Of a DNA stretch of 64,000 nt, positions 33,374 to 42,587 are shown piece after piece (position 1 is the first letter of the stretch; each line of letters opens with the position of its first letter). The position numbers and the translations under genes are program-made. Source of the DNA: Spirochaetaceae bacterium (GTDB lineage Bacteria; Spirochaetota; Spirochaetia; SZUA-6; Bin103); the NCBI GenBank assembly GCA_028821475.1, contig JAPPGB010000173.1, forward strand, positions 25,169 to 89,168. Direction: 5' to 3'. Below the pieces are notes generated by a model. The model saw only the letters and a program-made list of their open reading frames with translations, was not told the origin of the DNA and searched no databases.

Positions 33374-34393
33374 ATGAGCCGGGTGTTGCTGATCGGCGGA
33401 CCGGGGAACATCTCCGGCGGCTGCGCCGAGGAACTGGTCGCCGGCGGGCATCCGCTGGCGATCCTCAAGCGTAGCGAGAACGCCGATCCGCGGTTCGCGG
33501 AGGCGGTGCGGTTCTATCGCGGCGACCGCGGCCGCCCGTCCGACCTGAAGGCGGCGATAGACGACTTCAGGCCGGACGCGGTGGTCGACTTCGTCTGCTT
33601 CGAGCCGAGGCAGGTGGAGGAACTGGTGCCGTTGTTGCCCGCTGCGACGCACTACGTGTTGGTGAGCACCGTCGACACCTACGGCTACCCGCTGTCGCGC
33701 ATCCCGATGCGGGAGACGGATCCGCTCGCGCCGACCCGCAACCCGTACGGCGCGCACAAGCGCGCGTGCGATGAGCGGGTAGCGCGGCTGCTGACCGGGG
33801 CGGGGCGCCCGGCCACCGTCGTGCGTCCCACCTACTCGTTCGGGACGGCGAGCGGCATGATGTCGCTGTTCGCGTGGGGCGGCATGAAGGACCAAGTGCC
33901 GCGCATGCGGGCCGGCATGCCGGTGCTGGTGCCGGGCGACGGCAACACCATCCTGCACGCCAGTTGCGCGCACGACACCGGGCGGATGATCGCGCGCGTG
34001 GTGCAGGGGAGGGACACGGCGGCCGGGCGGAGTTACACCTGCGGCCATGACGGCGCCCTGACCTTCGACGGGTACATGCAACTCGTCGGCGGCGTACTCG
34101 GCGTGCAGCCGGAGCTGGCGCACGTGCCGGTGGAGGCGCTGCTGGCGATCGACAGCGACGAGGTAAGGGGTAGCTTCGTACCGTCGCTGACGCGCTACAA
34201 CATGTGCTTCTCGGTGGAGGCGTTCAAGCGCGACTTCCCCGACTTCGCGTGGCGCATGAGCCTGGAGGAGGGCGTACGGCAGTACGTGGAGTGGTACGAC
34301 CGGCACGGCCTGTTCTCTGACGCCGAAGAGGAGATCTACGAGGACCGGGTGATCCGCGCCTGGCAGAAATGCCTCACTCATTTCCACCTGTGA
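33374..34393 (+). CDS. NAD-dependent epimerase/dehydratase family protein
   Basis: 339 residues of the extended SDR class. The nucleotide motif is a variant GGPGNISGG at residues 8-16, followed by VVDFVCFEPRQVEELVPLLP, VLVSTVDTYGYP and the active-site NPYGAHKRACDE (Y-x3-K). It resembles sugar-nucleotide or sugar epimerase proteins found beside ABC sugar importers. It begins 27 bases after the binding-protein gene, so it probably belongs to the same operon and may act on the imported sugar. Confidence 0.85.
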   Translation: MSRVLLIGGPGNISGGCAEELVAGGHPLAILKRSENADPRFAEAVRFYRGDRGRPSDLKAAIDDFRPDAVVDFVCFEPRQVEELVPLLPAATHYVLVSTVDTYGYPLSRIPMRETDPLAPTRNPYGAHKRACDERVARLLTGAGRPATVVRPTYSFGTASGMMSLFAWGGMKDQVPRMRAGMPVLVPGDGNTILHASCAHDTGRMIARVVQGRDTAAGRSYTCGHDGALTFDGYMQLVGGVLGVQPELAHVPVEALLAIDSDEVRGSFVPSLTRYNMCFSVEAFKRDFPDFAWRMSLEEGVRQYVEWYDRHGLFSDAEEEIYEDRVIRAWQKCLTHFHL

Positions 34394-34440
34394 TGCAGGA
34401 CGGAAGCACGAAACCGCCAGAATCTCGTGAGTCTGTACCG

Positions 34441-34478
34441 TCACTCGGTAACATGGACGACGATGAAAACCGATGCCC
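34441..34478 (-). repeat. Dispersed 38-bp repeat, copy 2
   Basis: Inverse-oriented relative of 849-886 (about 31 of 38 identical). It lies between the epimerase and GH127 genes, about 50 bases before the latter's ATG. Confidence 0.45.
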
Positions 34479-34530
34479 CGGTATCGCCCGCCGTCCGGCT
34501 CCTCGGACCAGTACTGATACACTTCCGCAC

Positions 34531-36456
34531 ATGAAGGGTTCCGCATATCACTATCCGAGTCCGCATTCCAGGATGACCGCGCCGGCTCTCGGCCGGAGCC
34601 GCTGGACCGGCGGCTTCTGGGCCGACCGCTTCGAACTCTGCCACGGCACGATTCTGCCGAGCATGCGCCGCGCGCTGGAGGATCCGTCCAACACGGCGCG
34701 GCTGGCCTACTTCCGCATTGCCGCGGGCTTGGAGGAGGGCGCCCACGAGGGCACCGACTGGAGCGACGGCGACTGCTACAAGTGGCTGGAGGCGATGGCC
34801 CACGTGTACGGCGCCACCCGTGACCCGGACCTGGACCGGCAGATGGACGAGGTGATCGGCTGGGTCGCCGCCGCACAGGAGCCCGACGGCTACCTCAACA
34901 CCCAGATCACGTTGGGTCCGGCCAAGGAGCGCTGGCAGAACGTGCATCACCATGAGCTGTACAACGCCGGGCACTGCTTCACCGCCGCCGCCGTGCACCT
35001 CGAGGCCACCGGCAAGCGCAGCCTGCTGGAGGTGGCGGTCCGGCTGGCCGACTACCTGTGCGGCGTGTTCCTGCCGACGCCGCCCGCGCTCGCCAACTTC
35101 GGCTTCAACCCGTCGCAGATCGTTGGCCTGGTGGACCTGTACCGGGTGACCGGCGAGCGCCGCTACCTGGAGCTGGCCGGCGTGTTCGTGAGCAACCGCG
35201 GGTCGGCGCCCGACCCCGGTTTCAACGGCGACCTGAACCAGGACCGGGTGCCGCTGCGCGAAGAGACCGCGGCGGTCGGCCACGCCGTGACCGCGACCTA
35301 CCTGTGGGCCGGCGCCGCGGACGTGTACGCCGAAACCGGCGAAACGGCCGTGCTGGAGGCGCTGGAACGGATCTGGAACGACATTGTAGCCACCAAGCTC
35401 TACCTGACCGGGGCGATCGGCGCGGACCACTTCAGCGCCTCCATCCGGAACGACCCGGTGCACGAGGCGTTCGGGCTGCCGCACGACCTGCCCAACGCCA
35501 CCGCCTACACCGAGACCTGCGCCAACATCGGCCAGGGCATGTGGGCGTGGCGTATGGCGGCGCTCACCGGCGACGCCCGCTACGGCGACGTGCTGGAGCA
35601 GGTGCTGTACAACAGCGGGCTGTCCGGGATGAGCGCCGACGGCACCCGCTTCTGCTACACCAACCCGCTGCGCTGGTACGGCGCCGAGCACCGCGGCATG
35701 AGCAACGACACCCCGGAACGCTGGTCCACCCATACCTGCTACTGCTGCCCGCCGCAGGTCGCCCGCACCATCGCCCGCCTGCACCGCTGGGCGTACGGCC
35801 TGGCCGACGACGCCGTGTGGGTACACCTGTACGGCGGCAGCCGGCTGCAGGCGGAGGTCGCCGGCGGTGCCCTAGTGCTGACACAGGAGACCGACTACCC
35901 CTGGGACGGCGCCATCGCCATCACGCTGGAGGAGGCGCCGGAGCACCCGTTCACCCTGCACCTCCGTGTGCCCGGCTGGGCGCGCGGCGGCGAGCTGACG
36001 GTAGCCGGCGCGCCGGTTGCCGCCGAACCAGGCACCTACGCCGCCGTCCGCCGGCAGTGGCAGGATGGCGACCGGGTCACCCTGACCCTGCCGCTGCACG
36101 CCGAGCTGGTCACCGCCCACCCGCGCCTGGAGCAGGACCGCAACCAGGCCGCCGTAGTGCGCGGCCCCGTGGTTTACTGCGTGGAAGCGGTCGACCTGAG
36201 TGACGACACGGCGCTCGACGCGATCCACCTGCCGCGCGACTTCGCGCCGGCGGCACGCCACGACGCCGACCTCCTGGGCGGCGTAACCGTGCTGGAGGGA
36301 ACGGCTATCCGTGCCGGGGGCCGGCCCTGGGACGGCGAGCTCTACCGCCGCGGCGCCGCCGGCGACCGCGAGCCGGCGCAGATCCGGATGATCCCCTATT
36401 TCGCCTGGCACAACCGCGGCAACCACCCCATGACCGTCTGGCTCCCGCTGGCGTAG
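34531..36456 (+). CDS. Beta-L-arabinofuranosidase-like glycoside hydrolase (GH127, DUF1680)
   Basis: 641 residues from ATG 34531. The (alpha/alpha)6 domain shows WADRFELCHGTILPSMRRAL, EPDGYLNTQ and HHELYNAGHC. The zinc-thiolate active site of the family is complete: E328 and C330 in YTETCANIGQG, and C405-C406 in CYCCPPQVART, where the first cysteine of the pair is the nucleophile in HypBA1. The C-terminal part is beta-rich (FTLHLRVPGWARGG). There is no signal peptide, so it acts in the cytoplasm on imported oligosaccharide ends. An earlier in-frame ATG (34369) would overlap the epimerase and was rejected. Confidence 0.9.
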   Translation: MKGSAYHYPSPHSRMTAPALGRSRWTGGFWADRFELCHGTILPSMRRALEDPSNTARLAYFRIAAGLEEGAHEGTDWSDGDCYKWLEAMAHVYGATRDPDLDRQMDEVIGWVAAAQEPDGYLNTQITLGPAKERWQNVHHHELYNAGHCFTAAAVHLEATGKRSLLEVAVRLADYLCGVFLPTPPALANFGFNPSQIVGLVDLYRVTGERRYLELAGVFVSNRGSAPDPGFNGDLNQDRVPLREETAAVGHAVTATYLWAGAADVYAETGETAVLEALERIWNDIVATKLYLTGAIGADHFSASIRNDPVHEAFGLPHDLPNATAYTETCANIGQGMWAWRMAALTGDARYGDVLEQVLYNSGLSGMSADGTRFCYTNPLRWYGAEHRGMSNDTPERWSTHTCYCCPPQVARTIARLHRWAYGLADDAVWVHLYGGSRLQAEVAGGALVLTQETDYPWDGAIAITLEEAPEHPFTLHLRVPGWARGGELTVAGAPVAAEPGTYAAVRRQWQDGDRVTLTLPLHAELVTAHPRLEQDRNQAAVVRGPVVYCVEAVDLSDDTALDAIHLPRDFAPAARHDADLLGGVTVLEGTAIRAGGRPWDGELYRRGAAGDREPAQIRMIPYFAWHNRGNHPMTVWLPLA

Positions 36457-36807
36457 CCTCCGGCACCGGCATAGCCCAGGAGGGACGAAAACGAGTAACG
36501 AACAGTCACCGGCAGCCGGCTCCTATCGGGCCACGGCGCTTGCCGATGCCAAGCCCGAGCACGCCGCTCCCGGCGCCACCCCGGAGCGTCTGAATCACCT
36601 GCAGTCCGTCCCGGAGGGTGCGGTCGATACTGCCGCGCGGCAGCTTCCCAGTGCTTGGAGTGCTCCCGGAAGATGCGGTAGCCTGCGCTACGCTCGCTCG
36701 CGAGTCTCCGCACTCGAAGCGTGCCGAAACGAAGCGTCCGATTGCTGCTGCGGCTTCTTCGGGCAGCATCCGCACATGCTCGTGACAGGGAGCATACGCT
36801 GTCGTTG
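36457..36807. other. Intergenic region, convergent gene ends
   Basis: 351 bases between the GH127 gene and the end of the pRiA4b-type gene. Open frames exist but none has a family signature or start signal. No clear terminator was recognised. Confidence 0.4.
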
Positions 36808-37371
36808 CTAACGGTCGAATGTCGCCTTTGCGGTGGCGAGATCGAACTGGTCCGGCTTCCATTCATCGATCCAGCCGGGCTGTTCGTCGGGGTCCAATCC
36901 CCAGGGGTCGTTGCCGGTCTCGATCATCTCGACCAGACGCCAGTATCCGTAGATCCCTCCGCTATCTTCCTTCGGGGCTGCACGACTTCCGGCGACAAGG
37001 CGGCGGTGGTATCGTTCCGCAGTCGTTGCTCGCCGCCGCAACTTCACGGCATGAACCCAGTTGTCCCCGAGGTCGTAGGTGTACCGGCACGTCATCGACA
37101 CGCGCCGGAAGTGCTGCGTGAGCTTCACCTCCCACGCATCCGGAATCTCGTCGCTCTCGAAGCCCAGGTCGAACGCCCCGGGACCGGCGAGCGTGCGTCG
37201 GTCCCGGCCCGCCGCACGAAAAATCCACATGTGGTCCGTGTCCCAGTCGAAACTGTCCTGAATCGCTTCGTGCAGATCGCCGAACGTGTCATCCGCGCCA
37301 AGCTGGAAGCGCCGCCAGATGCGCGGATCGATGTCCAGCAAGGAGACCTCGAACTCAAGGTAAGTGTGCAT
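36808..37371 (-). CDS. Plasmid pRiA4b ORF-3-like protein
   Basis: 187 residues, starting MHTYLEFEVSLLDIDPRIWR. The family signatures are DPRIWRRFQL, the FGDLHEAIQDSFDWDTDHMW segment, then CRYTYDLGDNWVHAVKL and the GIYGYWRLVEMI part. The function of PF07929 proteins is unknown; many sit on mobile elements or near mobile genes. It stands alone between convergent and unrelated genes. Confidence 0.88.
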   Translation of the reverse strand: MHTYLEFEVSLLDIDPRIWRRFQLGADDTFGDLHEAIQDSFDWDTDHMWIFRAAGRDRRTLAGPGAFDLGFESDEIPDAWEVKLTQHFRRVSMTCRYTYDLGDNWVHAVKLRRRATTAERYHRRLVAGSRAAPKEDSGGIYGYWRLVEMIETGNDPWGLDPDEQPGWIDEWKPDQFDLATAKATFDR

Positions 37372-37408
37372 CGGAGGCAGCATAGTGGAAATGACTCACC
37401 TTCGCCGT

Positions 37409-40234
37409 TCAATCGGCGAGCAGCAGGGTGTAGAGGCGGAGTGGCAGGTTCGCCGACAGGTAGAAGCGCCACGTCGACGGGTCGCCGGCGGTGCGCAGCG
37501 GAACGTCGAGCCCGCCGGCGATCGCCAAGGGTACGTCGATCAGGGATGTGATGCCCGCACTCAGCTCGATCCCGGCATGCGGACTCCATTCCCGTCCGTC
37601 GCCGAGCGCCGGGAACGCGGTGAAGCGGTTCTCGGCTTCGAAGTAGAGCGCCGCCGTGAGGCTGCGGAACACCACCAGGTCCAGGAGCCGGTCCTCGCGC
37701 CCACCGACCAGTGGCACCAGCAGATCCACACCGCCAAGGGCGCGCCCGGTCGCCGGCTGACCGCCGGCCTCGCTTCGGTCGCCGGCGCGCAACCGGCTCT
37801 CCACGCCTGCCGGCGGCGCGCTGCCGATGCCGAACAGGCGCCAGTCGGCGCCCAGGTCGACGCTCGGCACCAGGTACACGCGCGGCACGATGCGCAGCGG
37901 CACCGCCGCCGCCAGACTCGATTGCAGCGACCAGGTGCCGTCGCGCGGCAGCACCGTGGACCGCTGCCGCAGCGATGCCCAGTGGGGAACGGCTCCGGGC
38001 AGCCGCACCGAATCCAGCCCGATCCACGGCTCCAGCGCCGGGCGTTGATCGACGTCCAGCCCGGCCGCCAGCGACAGGCCGCTGTCGTAGTAGGTCGGCC
38101 GGGTACCCAGCTCCAGCGGCGTGCGCAGCGGCCGCCGGAGTGCGAATGAGCCGCTCCAGTCTTCCGCGCCGTACCAGGTGAAGAGGACCCCGGCGTGCGC
38201 GCCGCGCGGCAGCGACAACTCCGCCGCGGCATAGGCCCCCGGCGCGACCACGGGAGGGGTCGCGAGCCACTCGGCGGGCGCGCCCGGCTCGATCCGGGCG
38301 GCGCCTCCGGCGCTCAGTTCGTAGGACACCATCCCGGTCGACCGGTAGCCGACCCCGCCCCCCAGGCGCAGCGTTTCCGGCGACAGCTCGAACAGGCGCA
38401 GGTCGATGGCGACCAGGTCGGCCTCGTGGCGGCTGTGCTGCCGGAACACCCAATTGACCTTGCGCGGGTGGTGGTTGTTCTTGCGGTCGACATCGAGCGT
38501 GTACCACGCCGGGTCGATCTCCACACTGCGCACGCGGCCGGCCACTTCCAGCACCTCCGTGCCGCGCACCGTGAAGTCGAGGGTCCGCTCGCCTTCGCCG
38601 ACCTCCTCGACGACGACCCTCACCAAGGTGGTCAGACCGCTGTCGCCATGGTCGCGGATCGTGATCCGGGCCACGTTCCCGTCGTAGGCCACCCCGGCCA
38701 CGGCGTAGTCGGGATAGCGGTCGGTGGTCAGCACCTGCTCGCCGGCGCTGCGCATGCCCGGCCGGCGCGCCTCGAGGTGGGCGAGGAACTGCCCGGTGTC
38801 CGTGAACCGGCGCCGGTACCGGCGGGCATACTCGCGCAAGGCTTCGTCGAAGGCGTCCTTGCCCATCTCGGTGGCGAGCTGGCGCACGGCGAGGGCGCCC
38901 TTGTCGTAGATCACCGCCTGCAGGCCGTTCTGGTTCTGGCCGTCCACGTCGCTTGCCACCGGGAAGTCGTAGCCCGCCTTGCGCAGCGCGTGGAACCGGG
39001 CCACCAGCCGCTCGCGAAAGCTGCCGTAGGCCAGCAGACGGCGGGCGAGGGCGCCCGCCGGGCCGGCGTCGCCGGGGAACAGGTTGTCGTCCGCGCCGTA
39101 CTTCCGCTCCAGGTAGTCCAGCGTCACGTACTGGGTAAGCGACTCACTGAGCCAGTTGTCGCTGATGAAGTCCACGGCCGTGCCGATGCCGAAGTAGAAG
39201 TGCCCGATCTCGTGCGCCACCAGGAACTCCAGCACGCGGTTCCAGAGCTCCGGCGACGGCACGTCGGCGTTGAACGCGCCGCTGCCCAGCATCACGAAGG
39301 CGTCCGCGGCCATGCCCCACGCGCCCGGCCGCACCCCCTCCACGATGGTAATGCGGCGATAGTCCAGCGGCCCGAGCGTGCCGGCGTAGTGGTCCAGCGC
39401 CTCGGCGGCGTAGCGGGCGAGCTTGCGCGCCTGGCGCTCGCGGCCGGGACGGTGAAACAGGCGCACAACCGCGTGCGCGGATGCGTCCTCGACGAGCCGG
39501 AAGCGGTCCTCGCGAAAGATGGTCAGCGGAATGGTGACCGACGGCGCCTGCCGTTCGATCAGGTACGCGGATCCGTTCACCGCGGGCACGGCGCGCTCGT
39601 CGTGCGAGATCACCCGGTATCCCGGAGGGACGACGATGCGCACGCGGTAGCCGGCGATCGGCGGCAGCGTGAACCGGTCCGGGCGGGGGTAGAGGCGCGG
39701 ATACCAGGCGAAGCGCTGCACGAACACGCCGTCGCGACTGGTGACGTCTCCCGTGCGCAGGGCGGGCAGGCGAGTCCGGAACGCGACGGTGAGCCGGTAG
39801 CGGTCGCGCGGCGGCAGCCGCAACCGCACCGCCAGGCCGGGCATGGGATAGGTGAACATGCGGCCGTGCGCAGGCGGCGTGAACTCCTCGAACGGCACCA
39901 CGGCGCCGAGAGAGTCGACGATGCTCGTGATCCGCGTGTAGCCCGCCTCGAACCCCGACTGGTAGCGCAGATCCTCGAGCAGCGGGTTCTCATGCGGGTT
40001 GCGGACGGCGCCGGCGTTGTTGAGCAGGAGCAGCACCGCCTCGTCGCCGAATTCGGAGCGGCTGAAGGAGATCACCTGCGTGCCGGCGACGACCGCCGTG
40101 GCCGGGTGGTAGGTCAGGTCGAACTCGTAACTGACAGCCGCGACCGGCGCCGGCTGCAGCACTGCAGCCAGCGCGACAAGGACGGCGCCGAAAAAGCACA
40201 GCCGATTCCGCCTCGGCGTGTTGTGTCCCGTCAT
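37409..40234 (-). CDS. M1-type gluzincin metallopeptidase with C-terminal beta-barrel-like domain
   Basis: 941 residues from ATG 40234. Residues 1-32 are a signal peptide (FFGAVLVALAAVLQPAPVAA). Residues ~35-330 correspond to the M1 N-terminal beta domains. The zinc site is HEIGH at 341-345 with E364 in NWLSESLTQY, exactly the HExxH-x18-E spacing of M1 aminopeptidases. A helical part follows (~370-520). From about 620 on the chain is rich in alternating hydrophobic strands and looks like an outer-membrane barrel or surface-antigen domain, ending RFYLSANLPLRLYTLLLAD. It may thus anchor the peptidase in the outer membrane. Confidence 0.78.
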   Translation of the reverse strand: MTGHNTPRRNRLCFFGAVLVALAAVLQPAPVAAVSYEFDLTYHPATAVVAGTQVISFSRSEFGDEAVLLLLNNAGAVRNPHENPLLEDLRYQSGFEAGYTRITSIVDSLGAVVPFEEFTPPAHGRMFTYPMPGLAVRLRLPPRDRYRLTVAFRTRLPALRTGDVTSRDGVFVQRFAWYPRLYPRPDRFTLPPIAGYRVRIVVPPGYRVISHDERAVPAVNGSAYLIERQAPSVTIPLTIFREDRFRLVEDASAHAVVRLFHRPGRERQARKLARYAAEALDHYAGTLGPLDYRRITIVEGVRPGAWGMAADAFVMLGSGAFNADVPSPELWNRVLEFLVAHEIGHFYFGIGTAVDFISDNWLSESLTQYVTLDYLERKYGADDNLFPGDAGPAGALARRLLAYGSFRERLVARFHALRKAGYDFPVASDVDGQNQNGLQAVIYDKGALAVRQLATEMGKDAFDEALREYARRYRRRFTDTGQFLAHLEARRPGMRSAGEQVLTTDRYPDYAVAGVAYDGNVARITIRDHGDSGLTTLVRVVVEEVGEGERTLDFTVRGTEVLEVAGRVRSVEIDPAWYTLDVDRKNNHHPRKVNWVFRQHSRHEADLVAIDLRLFELSPETLRLGGGVGYRSTGMVSYELSAGGAARIEPGAPAEWLATPPVVAPGAYAAAELSLPRGAHAGVLFTWYGAEDWSGSFALRRPLRTPLELGTRPTYYDSGLSLAAGLDVDQRPALEPWIGLDSVRLPGAVPHWASLRQRSTVLPRDGTWSLQSSLAAAVPLRIVPRVYLVPSVDLGADWRLFGIGSAPPAGVESRLRAGDRSEAGGQPATGRALGGVDLLVPLVGGREDRLLDLVVFRSLTAALYFEAENRFTAFPALGDGREWSPHAGIELSAGITSLIDVPLAIAGGLDVPLRTAGDPSTWRFYLSANLPLRLYTLLLAD

Positions 40235-40278
40235 GGCTGAGACCGGCGATGGCAGGCGAGCTCGCCGCGTGCGTTCAT
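40231..40278 (-). CDS. 15-codon leader ORF coupled to the peptidase gene
   Basis: A short frame MNARGELACHRRSQP with a good AGGAG before its ATG at 40278. Its TGA overlaps the ATG of the peptidase gene (ATGA, 40231-40234), which has no ribosome-binding site of its own. Translation of the leader would therefore bring ribosomes to the main gene. Confidence 0.45.
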   Translation of the reverse strand: MNARGELACHRRSQP

Positions 40279-40507
40279 GAACGACTCCTGATCCGTGTGG
40301 ATCGTGTGTGGCGCGCCGGGTGCGTGTTTCGAGTATCGGCATCGTGGGCGATCACGTCCCGAGTGGGGCGTTCGAGACCTCTTCGGCGAACGGGCGCGAG
40401 CGTGCCGGTACCTGCGCGCACGCCCGCCGACTGAAGTGGGCGGACGTGAAAGCGACAGCCGACCTGCAGCGGCCCGCCGGTGCGGGGCATCCGTAGTGTG
40501 CCAAGCG

Positions 40508-41122
40508 CTACGGAGCGCGGCGCGCGATGAGGGCGTGCAGCGGGTCGCCGGCCTGCGGGCTGCGGTCGAGGTGCTGGATGGCGGTCCAGGTGCGCGCCGC
40601 CTCCAGGTAGCGGGCGACCAGCGCGGCGTGGCCGAGGTCGTCGCGCAGCAGCCAGGAACGGACTGCCTTGGTGGGGAAGCAGCGGTTGGAGAACGTGATG
40701 ACCAGCGGGCCGCCGGGCACCAGGACGCGGCCCAGGTCGCGCAGCACCGCCGCCGGCCGGGTGAGGTACTGGATCGACACGCAGATGGCGGCGCCGTCGA
40801 ACTCGGCGTCGGCAAAGGGCAGGCGCGGGTGCCGGTTCAGGTCGTGCACCACGTAGCCATCCAGCCGGGGATTGGCGGCCAACTCGGTGCGGTTCATACC
40901 CAGCCCCACCACGCGCGAATAGGCCGCCTCGGCCGGCAGGTGGCTCACCCAACTGCTCATCAGGTCGAGCACCGCTCCCCCCGCCGGCAGATACTCGCGG
41001 TAGAGCTGCGTGACGCCCGCAATGGCTGCCTCGTCGATGTGCGTGACCAGCCGCGGCTGCGCGTAGAAGTGGGCGTCCGGCCCTTCATCCTCGCGCCGGA
41101 ACCCGAACTGGAGGTGTATCAC
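40508..41122 (-). CDS. SAM-dependent methyltransferase, class I
   Basis: 204 residues. The start HFYAQPRLVTHIDEAAIAGV, then GGAVLDLMSSWVSHLP (motif I variant), NRHPRLPFADAEFDGAAICV and LRDLGRVLVPGGPLVITFSN follow the methyltransferase-11 layout. The acidic residue of the SAM site lies in the first of these (D53). The substrate is unknown; relatives are small soluble enzymes. It lies 18 bases after the TIM-barrel enzyme on the same strand and may share its transcript. Confidence 0.85.
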   Translation of the reverse strand: MIHLQFGFRREDEGPDAHFYAQPRLVTHIDEAAIAGVTQLYREYLPAGGAVLDLMSSWVSHLPAEAAYSRVVGLGMNRTELAANPRLDGYVVHDLNRHPRLPFADAEFDGAAICVSIQYLTRPAAVLRDLGRVLVPGGPLVITFSNRCFPTKAVRSWLLRDDLGHAALVARYLEAARTWTAIQHLDRSPQAGDPLHALIARRAP

Positions 41123-41140
41123 CGCGCCGCCACGGCGAGG

Positions 41141-42121
41141 TCAGGCCTCGATCGCTTGCAGGAGGGCGTGGATGTAGCCGTAGGTGTAGGCGAAGCCGAC
41201 CTGCCGCGGTTCGGCGCCGGACAGGCCGGGGACGTGGTCGGGCATGATCATGTAGCGGTAGCCGACCTCCTTGAACGTGCGCAGCGCGCGCACCATGTCG
41301 ACGTCGCCCTCGTCCGGGAACACTTCGACGAAGTCGCCGAGACCGCCCTTGATGTTGCGGAAGTGGACGTTGAAGATCTTGCCGCGCTCACCGAAATAGC
41401 GGATCACGTCGTAGATCTCCTCGGCGGGGTTGCGTAGCGCTTCCGAGAAGCAGCCGAGGCAGAAGTTGAGACCGTTGCAGGGGCTGTCGTACAGGTCGAT
41501 CAGCTTCTTGAAACCGTCCACCATGCCGAGAACGCGCGCCACGCCACGGTACTGCACGCCGTAGCCGATGCCGGGGTCGGAGGGGTGGCACGCCATCTGG
41601 ATGCCGTACTCCTCGGCTACCGGCATGATGTGGCGTAGCCAGTGGTCGATGCGCTCCCACATGGTGTCCTCGTCCGCGGCGCCGCCCTCGAACGCACCGC
41701 GCGTCCGGTCGAGCTTGTCCAGCTCGAACGACGACAGGATGGCCCCGCCGCGACCGTGGCGCGGCGCCGTGCGCAGGTGGCCGAGCAGGGTGATGTTGTA
41801 GTTGATGCCGCGCAGCCCGGCGGCGGCCGCCATGCGCACCGTCTCGCACATGCGCTCGATCTGCCGGTCGCGTGCGTCGCTCGGGCCGAGGAAGATGGCG
41901 CCGGCCTCGTCCTGCAGGGCCGAGCGTGCGCTCAGCGGCACGTGAATCATCTCCAACTCGATGCCGTGCCGGGCGAAGCGGTCGCGCAGCGCCTTCAGCG
42001 TGTCCGCGGTCCACTCCGACCACGGCTCGGCGGGGGTCTGGTCGACGTGCAGCACGCCCAACTGGGCGAGCACCTGGATGTCGGTGTCGTGCCGGCAGCC
42101 GAACTGGGTTCCGATGTACAG
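41141..42121 (-). CDS. UxuA-like (mannonate dehydratase-type) TIM-barrel enzyme
   Basis: 326 residues if read from CTG at 42121, or 310 from GTG 42073. The longer frame reads LYIGTQFGCRHDTDIQVLAQ, and homologues of this type normally include the first strand. GGAGGAGG stands seven bases before the CTG, inside the preceding gene's end. The fold shows LRGINYNITLLGHLRTAP, YGIQMACHPSDPG, GLNFCLGCFSEAL, FNVHFRNIKGG and the final YRYMIMPDHVPG, with H, C and D ligands as in UxuA/xylose-isomerase-like enzymes. It probably dehydrates a sugar acid such as mannonate. Confidence 0.78.
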   Translation of the reverse strand: MYIGTQFGCRHDTDIQVLAQLGVLHVDQTPAEPWSEWTADTLKALRDRFARHGIELEMIHVPLSARSALQDEAGAIFLGPSDARDRQIERMCETVRMAAAAGLRGINYNITLLGHLRTAPRHGRGGAILSSFELDKLDRTRGAFEGGAADEDTMWERIDHWLRHIMPVAEEYGIQMACHPSDPGIGYGVQYRGVARVLGMVDGFKKLIDLYDSPCNGLNFCLGCFSEALRNPAEEIYDVIRYFGERGKIFNVHFRNIKGGLGDFVEVFPDEGDVDMVRALRTFKEVGYRYMIMPDHVPGLSGAEPRQVGFAYTYGYIHALLQAIEA

Positions 42122-42122
42122 C

Positions 42123-42587
42123 TCAGCCCTCCTCCGCCATGAGCGGGCGCTGGTTGCTGCCGTCGGCGTCCATCAGGTACAGCTCCACCGCGCCGCTGCG
42201 GTCGGAGCTGAACACGATGGTGTTGCCGTCCGGCGACCAGCTCGGGAAGAAATCCTGCCCGGCGTTGTCGGTGAGCTGCCGGCGGTCGCTGCCGTCGGCG
42301 CCCACCACGTAGATCTCCAGGTCGCCGTCGTGGTTGGCGGCGAACAGGATCGTCGAGCCGTCCGGCGAAAACGAGGCGTCGGTAGCGGCGGACTGCTGCG
42401 CCGCCGGATTGGTGGGCATGCGCGGAAAGCAGCCCATCATCAGTGCGGCGCCGACTATCCCGATCAAGCAGCAGCGCACGAACCGCCGGGGCAAGACCCG
42501 CTTGGCGCCCGGGGCGCGGCGCACGGAGCCGCCACCGGCGCCGGCTCGGTGGTGCAGGGGGAGTTCCCCGTTATTCGGCGCTGTCAT
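42123..42587 (-). CDS. Lipoprotein with two TolB-type (PD40) beta-propeller blades
   Basis: 154 residues. A basic N-terminal stretch precedes a lipoprotein signal, LIGIVGAALMMGC, with the lipidated cysteine near residue 53. Two propeller repeats follow: ASFSPDGSTILFAANHDGDL then SWSPDGNTIVFSSDRSGAVE, each ending in a DG.(D/N)..(R/Q)(Q/P)L turn. A full propeller needs at least five or six blades, so this is either a short member that oligomerises or a shortened gene. It overlaps the upstream PIN gene by 17 bases, and its stop is one base from the next start. Confidence 0.7.
   Translation of the reverse strand: MTAPNNGELPLHHRAGAGGGSVRRAPGAKRVLPRRFVRCCLIGIVGAALMMGCFPRMPTNPAAQQSAATDASFSPDGSTILFAANHDGDLEIYVVGADGSDRRQLTDNAGQDFFPSWSPDGNTIVFSSDRSGAVELYLMDADGSNQRPLMAEEG

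Noticed and set aside
31508..34876. 1122-codon open frame on the minus strand
   Set aside because: Antisense to the third binding protein, the epimerase and the GH127 gene, all with clear family motifs. No start signal or family match.
38195..40240. 681-codon open frame on the plus strand
   Set aside because: Antisense to the peptidase gene that has an exact HExxH-x18-E site and signal peptide.
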